A stretch of DNA of 64,000 nt from Thermus sp. CCB_US3_UF1 (lineage in GTDB: Bacteria; Deinococcota; Deinococci; Deinococcales; Thermaceae): assembly GCF_000236585.1 (NCBI RefSeq), contig NC_017278.1:124001-188000 (forward strand), in the 5' to 3' direction. Both the position numbers and the translations under genes were made by a program. Positions 52,871 to 59,944 of the stretch are shown one piece after another; position 1 is the stretch's first letter; every line of letters begins with the position of its first letter. The notes beneath the pieces were generated by a model, which ran no database searches, was not told the origin of the DNA, and saw nothing but the letters and a program-made list of their open reading frames with translations.

Positions 52871-55282
52871 ATGAAGCCCAAGCTGATGTTGGCGCTGTTT
52901 CTGGGTATCCTGGGGGCCTGCACCAGCCCCTCCCCGCAAGGGGGACCGGTCGGTCCGGATATCCAGGAGTTCTTGACGGTAGGAGGTTACCCAGCGGTGC
53001 GGCTGGGCAACGGAGAGGTCAAGCGCCTGGATAAACCCGAGGAAACCGCCTGGTACTTGGATCGCTTTCCCCCACCGGCCACCCCGGGGTTGGCCCAGGT
53101 GGGTCCGCAAAACCTGCCCCTCGCGGTGGACCTTACCCCTTACCAAACCCCGGTGAAGGACCAAGGAGGCCGGGGTACCTGCACGGCTTTTGCGGTGGTG
53201 GGGGCCCTCGAGGCGGCCTACAAGCGCGCTTATAACCTTACCCTGGACCTCTCGGAGGAGTTCCTAAACTGGCAGGACAAGGTCAACGTGCTGGATACCC
53301 AAAGCCCACCCGTGCCTCCCAGTCAGTCCGAGAATTTCCTGGCGGTTTGGGGTGGGGGTAGCGTAAACTATAAGCTGCAAAGCATCTTGAACGGGGAGCG
53401 GGGCATTCCCCTGGAAAACCAGGCTCCGTACAATGGACAGGAATCCTTTGGGGACTCAGGCCAGTGGCTCCCCCCCATCACCCGCAATAGCCCGCAGCGC
53501 TCCATGGGCGAGGCCAATCTCAGCCAGCGCAGCCAAACCTACCGCATCCCCTTCCCGCTGGACTGGCTGATGCTTCCCCAGCTGGCCCTGGAGGAAGGCC
53601 GCTACCGGGTCAACCAGGCGGTCTTCGCCGGTGGGAGTCAGCTCACCAACCCCGAATGGTTCAAGGCCCAGCTAGCCGCTGGGCGCGAGGTGGCCTTTGG
53701 GGTTCGCATACCCAATAATGGCAAAGGCGTCAAGGGCGGGATTTGGATGCCCGGGGATATGGACTGGGGCGACCACGCCATGCTGATGGTGGGCTACGAC
53801 GACAGCAAGCAAGCTTTCCGTGTCAAAAACTCCTGGGGCACGAGCTGGAACGAGGGAGGATATGTCTGGATGAGCTACGAGTTTGTGCGGCGGGGCAAGG
53901 TTTACGAGGCTGCCAGCATCCTGAGCGTGATGCCGCCTAACTTTGCGGTCTATACGCCCCAGCTCTTCTTTGGCCGCTACCTGCTCAGCCACGACGGCTG
54001 GCGCGGGGTGCTGGACATCTACCATATCCCCAACCCCAGTCTGTTCCGGTTCCAGAACGATACCGACCGCCGCCTGGGTACCTACTACGGCGCGGACGGT
54101 ATGGCCCGGCGGGTCAATGGGGTCATCCACGGGCGGCAGATCGACTTTTACCTCGACTGGGGCAACACCGTGGCCCGTAGCTATGGCGAGTTGAGCGGCA
54201 TGCGTTTCACAGGCTTCCTGGCCGACGACAACCGCACCCTAGCCGGCACCCTGGACGACGGTAGCGGCACTACCCAGGGCTTTTATGCCGTCAAGTTGCG
54301 GGATTACCTGAGCGGCACCCCCGGCGGCAGCCTGGGCCTGAGCGCTTATCTGGGCAACTGGCAAATAGATGGGCTGGACGTGACGGCAGGCAGCTTTTCC
54401 ATAACAGCGGTAAATCCCAGCACCGGGCAGGTTACCGGTACCGTCTTTGGTGGTGACCCCCTGGTTGGAACGGTTAGCCCCACCCAGCCCCGGCGCTTTA
54501 CCTTTCAACTGGGCGGCCAGAGTTACGAGGGCTATATGTTGGCCCTCGACCCCGGGGTGATGGCCGGGAAGGTGGGCTCGAGCAAGGGCTTCATCGCTAC
54601 CCGTCGCGACTTCAGCGCCCCTCAGGTGAGCATCCAGAGCCCCCAGTCGGGCGCAACCCTCTACCGCACCCAGACCTACACCCTGAGCGGGCAGGCCAGG
54701 GGCGACAATGGCAGCGGGTTTATCGTAGACCTGCCCTGCCGCTGGGCGAGCAGCGACGCGGGCGATACCCAGTTCCCCCTCCAGGGTAGCTGCAACCCTA
54801 CCTTTACCCTTCGCCCCGGAAGCCCTGCCAGCGTTACCTTCACGCTATCAGCAACGGCCCAGGGCGGGGCCAGCGCCCAGACCAGTGTGACGGTTAACGT
54901 GCAGAACCCGCCTAACAGCGGCCCGCCCAGTGTGAGCATCATTGAACCCGCGAGCGGAAGCTCGGCCAGTGTGGGCAGCACGGTGACGCTTGGGGGCCGG
55001 GCAGTAGGTGGAACCCCACCGTATCGCAACTACCGCTGGAGCTGGCAAGCCAGCAAGCCCGGCTGTGCCGAGATCGACATCTCTGTCCGAGCGCTGCCCA
55101 ACCAGCCCATTGGCGGGGGTCAGTACTGGGAGTGGAACACCGCTGGGGCGCAAAACATCCCAAACGGTTGTGGTTTCGATAATGCCGGCGGCACCCTCCG
55201 GCTCTATGTTACCGATGACCTCAACCTCACCGGCTCGGCCTCTATTGCCTTCCGGCTTTTCTATGTTCCGCCGCCCAACTGA
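52871..55282 (+). CDS. Papain-like cysteine protease (C1A) lipoprotein with Ig-like C-terminus
   Basis: 803 residues from the ATG at 52871 (GGGAG 5 nt upstream). The leader ends in GILGAC, a lipobox. The C1 protease domain has Cys104 in KDQGGRGTCTAFAV, His302 in WGDHAMLMVGYDD and Asn320 in KNSWGTSWNEGGY, the full papain triad in order. From about residue 360 to the end are strand-rich regions, including two Ig-like modules (APQVSIQSPQSGATLYRTQT; PSVSIIEPASGSSASVGSTV). It should be an outer or periplasmic lipid-anchored protease. It lies downstream of the SARP gene and the small acidic gene. Confidence 0.92.
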   Translation: MKPKLMLALFLGILGACTSPSPQGGPVGPDIQEFLTVGGYPAVRLGNGEVKRLDKPEETAWYLDRFPPPATPGLAQVGPQNLPLAVDLTPYQTPVKDQGGRGTCTAFAVVGALEAAYKRAYNLTLDLSEEFLNWQDKVNVLDTQSPPVPPSQSENFLAVWGGGSVNYKLQSILNGERGIPLENQAPYNGQESFGDSGQWLPPITRNSPQRSMGEANLSQRSQTYRIPFPLDWLMLPQLALEEGRYRVNQAVFAGGSQLTNPEWFKAQLAAGREVAFGVRIPNNGKGVKGGIWMPGDMDWGDHAMLMVGYDDSKQAFRVKNSWGTSWNEGGYVWMSYEFVRRGKVYEAASILSVMPPNFAVYTPQLFFGRYLLSHDGWRGVLDIYHIPNPSLFRFQNDTDRRLGTYYGADGMARRVNGVIHGRQIDFYLDWGNTVARSYGELSGMRFTGFLADDNRTLAGTLDDGSGTTQGFYAVKLRDYLSGTPGGSLGLSAYLGNWQIDGLDVTAGSFSITAVNPSTGQVTGTVFGGDPLVGTVSPTQPRRFTFQLGGQSYEGYMLALDPGVMAGKVGSSKGFIATRRDFSAPQVSIQSPQSGATLYRTQTYTLSGQARGDNGSGFIVDLPCRWASSDAGDTQFPLQGSCNPTFTLRPGSPASVTFTLSATAQGGASAQTSVTVNVQNPPNSGPPSVSIIEPASGSSASVGSTVTLGGRAVGGTPPYRNYRWSWQASKPGCAEIDISVRALPNQPIGGGQYWEWNTAGAQNIPNGCGFDNAGGTLRLYVTDDLNLTGSASIAFRLFYVPPPN

Positions 55283-55298
55283 GAAAGGAGCGAAGCAC

Positions 55299-55835
55299 AT
55301 GAAGCGGTTCCTCATTTTTGCGCTGGTACTGGGTTCCCTGGGCCTGGCCCAGAAAGACCCTCACCCCTGCTACCTGATGGGCATCTTTAACCCCAACAAC
55401 ACCCCCAACGCCCTGGGCTCGGTGGGCTTTGTGATGAGCAACGAAGGCCTCTTGCAGGATGGCAAGCCCCTGAGCAGCCCTGGCGGCCAGGCGGTGGCCC
55501 AGGCCATGGCGCAGTCCATCGGCTCGGTACAGCCCATGTACTACTGCATTCACAACCTGTCCGGTGGGGTCGTCCAACTGCAATACTTCCGCAGCAGCCC
55601 TGAAGGGGCCAAGGACTGGCTGGGCAAAATCCGCAAGGGGGCCCCCAGCTGGGTAGGCCTGCAAGTGGGCGACGAGGCCGGGTTGTTTCGCGGCGACCAG
55701 AGCCAGCCGGGTTTCAACCTGGCCTTCCGCTACCGCGAGTATGCCTTCTTGCTTACCAACAGCAGTGTGAACGACCCCGAGAGCTACCGCAAGTGGGCCC
55801 TGGCCGTCATTGAACGGGTACAGAAGTTCAAGTAG
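55299..55835 (+). CDS. Exported protein of unknown function
   Basis: 178 residues from the ATG at 55299 with AAAGGAG upstream, 16 bp after the protease gene. MKRFLIFALVLGSLGLAQ is a signal peptide. The mature part has two cysteines (PCYLM, YYCIHN) and no recognised domain. Gene spacing indicates an operon with the protease and the next exported protein. Confidence 0.78.
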   Translation: MKRFLIFALVLGSLGLAQKDPHPCYLMGIFNPNNTPNALGSVGFVMSNEGLLQDGKPLSSPGGQAVAQAMAQSIGSVQPMYYCIHNLSGGVVQLQYFRSSPEGAKDWLGKIRKGAPSWVGLQVGDEAGLFRGDQSQPGFNLAFRYREYAFLLTNSSVNDPESYRKWALAVIERVQKFK

Positions 55836-55883
55836 GGTGCAGGTCTCAGGTTGCAAGACGAGTCACAGAAAAAGGAGAAGACC

Positions 55884-56567
55884 ATGAACAAGCTCTGGCA
55901 AACAATCCTGGTACTGGCGCTGGGCCTCTCGCTGCTGGCGCTGGCCCAAAGCGCCCAGCGGCTGATCCTGAACGGGCAGGTGGCCTCCACGCGGGTGATC
56001 GTGGTGCAGGGGGTGGCCTACGTGCCGCTGGCCGACGTGGCCAAGGCCCTGGGCCAGACGGTGGTCAAGGTGCAGGGCGGCTACGAGATTCGCGCCGCCG
56101 GGGGAGCCAACCAACTGATGGGACAGTTCCAGGGCAAGGTGGGGGATCAGATTCTGACCGGGCTCTTCCGGGTGCAGGTGCAGAAGGTGGAGCGGATGGA
56201 GAGCTACACTACCCGCTTCGACGGGGGTAACCGGGCGATCCAGCCCAACAATGCCCAGGAAGAGCTGGTGGTGGTGACCGGGGTGCTCAAAAACGCCAAA
56301 CAGTCGGGCACGGTGGCTCCCTCGCTGGGTACCAACAACCCCGGCAATACCGCCCTGGCCGGGGCCGATGGACGCTCGTTCCCACCCATCGCCTACGACA
56401 GCCCGGCAGGGGTCAATGTGGGCGGGGGGTTTACCCTGTTGCCGGGAGCGGCCTTGAACTTCGCAGTGATCTTCTCCGTGCCCCGCGGGACCGAGGCCAA
56501 AGCATTGGTGCTGAGGGTTGGGGAGTATGGCGAGGTTGGCAGCAAGGACGTGCGCGTGGCCTTTTAA
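55884..56567 (+). CDS. Exported protein with copper-amine-oxidase-N-like stalk domain
   Basis: 227 residues. MNKLWQTILVLALGLSLLAL is the signal peptide. RLILNGQVASTRVIVVQGVAYVPLADVAKAL with VKVQGGYEI is the short repeat domain called copper amine oxidase N-terminal-like, common in exported Thermus and Firmicutes proteins. The rest is a strand-rich domain (ELVVVTGVLKNAKQSGTVAP), perhaps of DUF4352-like fold. AAAGGAG is the ribosome binding site. It is the last gene of the operon. Confidence 0.8.
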   Translation: MNKLWQTILVLALGLSLLALAQSAQRLILNGQVASTRVIVVQGVAYVPLADVAKALGQTVVKVQGGYEIRAAGGANQLMGQFQGKVGDQILTGLFRVQVQKVERMESYTTRFDGGNRAIQPNNAQEELVVVTGVLKNAKQSGTVAPSLGTNNPGNTALAGADGRSFPPIAYDSPAGVNVGGGFTLLPGAALNFAVIFSVPRGTEAKALVLRVGEYGEVGSKDVRVAF

Positions 56568-56588
56568 AGGCTGGGACATGGGCTTGGG

Positions 56589-56617
56589 TTGCTGGTGTGG
56601 GCCAGGCAGGGAACAAT
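56589..56617 (+). promoter_or_regulatory. Leaderless promoter of the alcohol dehydrogenase gene
   Basis: TTGCTG (56589-56594), a 17-bp spacer and AACAAT (56612-56617) stand 6 nt before the ATG at 56624. No ribosome binding site is seen, which suggests a leaderless mRNA. Confidence 0.6.
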
Positions 56618-56623
56618 AGGGCC

Positions 56624-57607
56624 ATGCGGGCCATGGTGTTGCGGAGGGTAGGGGAGCCCCTGGCCCTGGAGGATCTCTCCCTCCCCCGCCCGGGTCCGGG
56701 GGAGGTTCTCCTGAAGGTGGAGGCCTGCGGGGTCTGCCGCACGGACCAGCACATCGCCGATGGGGAGCTTCCCCCGCCCAGGTTGCCCTTGGTCCTGGGG
56801 CACCAGGTGGTGGGGCGGGTGGCTGCCCTGGGGGAGGGGGTGGAGGGCATCCCCTTGGGGGCCCGGCGGGGGGTGGGGTGGCTGGGGGGAACCTGTGGGG
56901 CCTGCAAGTTCTGCCGCCGAGGCCAGGAGAACCTCTGTCCGCAGGCGGAGTTCACCGGCTACGGGCGGGACGGGGGGTATGCGGAGTACACCCTGGCCCG
57001 GGCGGCCTTCACCTACCCCTTGCCCGAAGGGCTTCCCGCGGAGGGCCTGGCCCCTTGGCTTTGTGCCGGGCTCATCGGCTACCGGGCCTACCGGATGGTG
57101 CGGGACCGGGAGGTCCTTGGCCTTTACGGCTTCGGGGCCGCGGCCCACCTCCTTCTCCAGGTGGCGCGCCATGAGGGGAAGCGGGTCTACGCCTTTGTCC
57201 GCCCAGGGGACGAGGCGGCCAAGGCCTTTGCCCGAGAGCTAGGGGCGGTCTGGGCGGGGGACTCCACGGAAGACCCCCCGGAGCCCCTGGAAGGGGCCCT
57301 CATCTTTGCCCCCGTGGGGGAGCTGGTGCCCAAGGCCTTGGCGGACACGGAGCCAGGAGGGGTGGTGGTCCTGGGGGGGATCCACATGAGCCCCATCCCC
57401 TCCATGCCCTACCGCCTCCTCTGGGGGGAGCGGACCCTCCGTTCCGTGGCCAACCTCACCCGGGAGGATGCCCGGGCCTTCCTGGAGGTAGCCCCGAAGG
57501 TTCCGGTGCGGGCGGAGGTGGAGGTCTTCCCCCTGGAGGAGGCCAACCGGGCCCTCGAGGCCCTCCGGGGAGGCGGGCTTAGAGGGGCAGCGGTGCTGGT
57601 GCCTTAG
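56624..57607 (+). CDS. Zinc-binding alcohol dehydrogenase family protein
   Basis: 327 residues of the medium-chain dehydrogenase family. VEACGVCRTDQHIADGEL gives the catalytic-zinc Cys, LPLVLGHQVVGRV the His and Glu-like region, and GTCGACKFCRRGQENLC the four cysteines of the structural zinc. The nucleotide-binding glycine region is weakly conserved (LYGFGAAAHLLLQVA), as in the YhdH-like/AdhA-type Thermus proteins. It is a monocistronic gene with its own promoter. The substrate is not evident. Confidence 0.9.
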   Translation: MRAMVLRRVGEPLALEDLSLPRPGPGEVLLKVEACGVCRTDQHIADGELPPPRLPLVLGHQVVGRVAALGEGVEGIPLGARRGVGWLGGTCGACKFCRRGQENLCPQAEFTGYGRDGGYAEYTLARAAFTYPLPEGLPAEGLAPWLCAGLIGYRAYRMVRDREVLGLYGFGAAAHLLLQVARHEGKRVYAFVRPGDEAAKAFARELGAVWAGDSTEDPPEPLEGALIFAPVGELVPKALADTEPGGVVVLGGIHMSPIPSMPYRLLWGERTLRSVANLTREDARAFLEVAPKVPVRAEVEVFPLEEANRALEALRGGGLRGAAVLVP

Positions 57608-57688
57608 CGGTGGGTTTGCGGGCGCACCTTGTACGCACCACCTACCTTACCTGGGCTGAAGGGAAAGGGGAAGGCCTCGAGGGCACCC

Positions 57689-57877
57689 CTACCGCTTGCG
57701 GTAAGCGTAGAGGACCAGGGCCACCCCACCCGCGAAAAACAGGATGCCTGGCCAGATTCCCCTCCAGATCCCCTGCCATCCCCCTTCCTTCTGGAGCTCG
57801 TACAACCATACCCCAAAAAGGGCCCCGAGGAGGGCCAACCAGAACTCGCGGTAGCTAGACCGGGGTTTGGAAGCCAT
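57689..57877 (-). CDS. Small two-helix membrane protein
   Basis: 62 residues from an ATG at 57877: a basic N-terminus, helix FWLALLGALFGVWLYEL, an amphipathic linker, helix GILFFAGGVALVLYAY and a KR end. No ribosome binding site is clear; the upstream CATTCT/TAGCAT could be a -10 for a leaderless mRNA. No family was recognised. Confidence 0.5.
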   Translation of the reverse strand: MASKPRSSYREFWLALLGALFGVWLYELQKEGGWQGIWRGIWPGILFFAGGVALVLYAYRKR

Positions 57878-57947
57878 TAATGCTAGAATGGCACTTCCCT
57901 GTCAGCCCTGGGTCAAGGAGGGTCCGGGGCGTTTCGCCGGGGGGGCC

Positions 57948-58118
57948 TCAGGGGCAGACGGGCTCGGGCGAGGGCCGGTGGAGGAGGAAGCCTTGGGCCA
58001 GGTCGCACCCCAGGTGGCGGGCCAAGGCCACCTCCTCCTCCCTCTCCACCCCCTCCAGGACCACCCCCAGCCCCAGGCCGTGGGCCATCTCCACCAGGTG
58101 GGCCAGGATGGGGCCCAT
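57948..58118 (-). pseudogene. EAL-domain C-terminal fragment
   Basis: 57 codons read MGPILAHLVEMAHGLGLGVV, then LEGVEREEEVALARHLGCDL and AQGFLLHRPSPEP, ending at TGA. This is the end of an EAL c-di-GMP phosphodiesterase (the EGVE, LGCDLAQGFLL and RP positions). A complete EAL domain has about 240 residues. Upstream DNA (towards 58213) contains no continuation, so the gene was truncated. It is divergent from an intact HD-GYP gene. Confidence 0.8.
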
Positions 58119-58212
58119 ACCACCTTTCCCTAGACCATGAGCTCAAAGGCTCCCTGGGTTTCCGCGGGGTAATATTGCGAGCGGACGGGGGTAGACCCCC
58201 TTTCACGAGGCC

Positions 58213-59673
58213 ATGCGTTCCGTAGCCCTGTTTCTTCACCTGATGCGCGCCGAAACCCTCCCTGAGCTTCACGCCTGGGCGGCCCAAGGAGCCATGCACC
58301 TGGCCCAAGCCGAGGGGGCCTACCTTCTCCGGGCGGAGATGGGGCGTTTCCGGGTGGTGGGGGCCGCCGGGGTGGGGCGGGTAGCCCGGGGCCTGCGTCT
58401 GCCCCTGGAGTGGGAGCCTTACCGCGGCCCCACCCCTCCTCCCGGCCCCTTGGGCTTTTCCCCTGACGGCAAGGCCCGGTGGGGGTACCTGGCGCACCGG
58501 GGGCACCTGGTTCTGGCCCTCGAAGGAACCCCATCCCTTTCCGAGGACCAGGAGGAGCTACTTCAGATGCTCCTGGAGGCCGTGGCCCTGCGGGAGGGCC
58601 GCATGGTGGGGCTCAGCACCTTGGAGGGCCTTCTCTCCCTGTCCCGTCGCCTGCGGGAGGGGGCCTCCCTAGAGGCCGAGGTGCGGGGGGTCCTGGAGGA
58701 GCTGCTGCGCTACCTGGGTTTGGATGCGGGCTTTTTGTTCGGTTTGGCCGAGGGGGTGTTGGTCCCTTGGGTGGCGGCAGGGGAGTTTCCCAAGGGCTAC
58801 CCGGAACTCTACCGCCGTTTTCCGGTGGTCCTGGGTGAAGGGGCGACCCGGGCCCTAGAGGGAGGGAAGGCTTTTGCCCTGATCCCCGACTACCAGGAGT
58901 ACCCCCATGCCCTTCCCCCCATGAAGCAGGCAGGCCTGCGTACCGTGCTCCTGATCCGCCTGGAGCGGGGGGATAGCCCCTATGGGGTTTTGGTCCTGGC
59001 CAGTTTTCGCCGCCCCCGGGATGTGCCTCCCGAGGCCCAGACCTTTCTCCTGGTGGCCCGGGGCGAGCTGGAAGCCCACTTGGAAAGGCGCTTGCAAGTG
59101 GAGGGCACCCTGGAGGCCATCGCCGCCATCCTGGAACGGCTGGATTACGAAACGGAGGGGCACATGCGCCGGGTTTCGGAGCTGGCGGTTCTTCTGGGGG
59201 AGCGGGCGGGGGTGAAGGACCTGGAGGGCCTGCGCATGGGGGCGTACCTGCACGATCTGGGCAAGCTCTTCATTCCCCGGGAGATCCTGGAGAAGGACGC
59301 CCCCCTTGTCACGCAGGAGTGGCGGGTGGTCAAGACCCACCCCGAGGCCGGTCACGAGGTGCTTTCCCGGATCCCCTTCCTGCCCCAGACGGCCTTGGAG
59401 GTGGTCCTCCACCATCACGAGCACTGGGACGGCACGGGGTACCCCTTGGGGCTAAAAGGGGAGGCCATTCCCCTGGCCGCCCGGGTGTTCGCGGTGGTGG
59501 ACGTGTGGGATGCCCTTAGGTCGGCGCGGCCCTACAAGCCTGCCTACCCTGAGGAGGAGGCCATGGCCGAGCTCCTTGCCATGGCGGGGCGGAAACTGGA
59601 TCCTCGGTTGGTGGAGCTCTTTTTGCTCCTGGTGCGGGAGAAGGTCCTAACAGGAAAGGAGAAGCGGAGATGA
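58213..59673 (+). CDS. HD-GYP domain protein with GAF-like sensors (c-di-GMP phosphodiesterase)
   Basis: 486 residues. The N-terminal 300 residues contain two GAF-like segments (LPELHAWAAQGAMHLAQAEG; EELLRYLGLDAGFLFGL to ASFRRPRD). The HD-GYP domain follows, with GHMRRVSELA, YLHDLGKLFIP (H347, D348), THPEAGHEVL, HHHEHWDGTGYP (from residue 400) and VVDVWDALRS. These enzymes hydrolyse c-di-GMP. A TAATAT at 58170-58175 could be the -10 box. The gene overlaps the following small gene by 4 bp. It neighbours an EAL relic, so the region has long been linked to c-di-GMP. Confidence 0.93.
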   Translation: MRSVALFLHLMRAETLPELHAWAAQGAMHLAQAEGAYLLRAEMGRFRVVGAAGVGRVARGLRLPLEWEPYRGPTPPPGPLGFSPDGKARWGYLAHRGHLVLALEGTPSLSEDQEELLQMLLEAVALREGRMVGLSTLEGLLSLSRRLREGASLEAEVRGVLEELLRYLGLDAGFLFGLAEGVLVPWVAAGEFPKGYPELYRRFPVVLGEGATRALEGGKAFALIPDYQEYPHALPPMKQAGLRTVLLIRLERGDSPYGVLVLASFRRPRDVPPEAQTFLLVARGELEAHLERRLQVEGTLEAIAAILERLDYETEGHMRRVSELAVLLGERAGVKDLEGLRMGAYLHDLGKLFIPREILEKDAPLVTQEWRVVKTHPEAGHEVLSRIPFLPQTALEVVLHHHEHWDGTGYPLGLKGEAIPLAARVFAVVDVWDALRSARPYKPAYPEEEAMAELLAMAGRKLDPRLVELFLLLVREKVLTGKEKRR

Positions 59674-59894
59674 AAGGCGAAACCCTGGAGATCTTTTTGG
59701 ATACCCCCGAACTGCCGGAGGCGCAGCGGGAAGCCTTGGCCCGGGAACTCCAGGCGGCGGTGGAGCGCCACCTGCCCGGTCGGCCGGTCCGCCTTTTGTC
59801 GGGGGTAGACGGGCAGGGGCGAAGGTGGTTGCGCCTGGTCATTGAGATGGAACCGGGCCGTTCCCTCGAGGCTCCTAAGGAAGTCCGGGGCTAA
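59670..59894 (+). CDS. Small conserved-looking protein, 74 residues
   Basis: The ATG overlaps the HD-GYP stop (ATGA). The product (MKGETLEIFLDTPELPEAQR; EALARELQAAVERHLPGRPV) looks like a compact alpha-beta protein with a central helix and strands RLLSGVDG and WLRLVIEME. No signal peptide or known family is seen. Coupling suggests a regulatory partner of the HD-GYP protein. Confidence 0.68.
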   Translation: MKGETLEIFLDTPELPEAQREALARELQAAVERHLPGRPVRLLSGVDGQGRRWLRLVIEMEPGRSLEAPKEVRG

Positions 59895-59944
59895 CCACCT
59901 CCCAAGAACCCGGTGTAGGCTTTCCCTGAGGCGACGGAGGGCAG

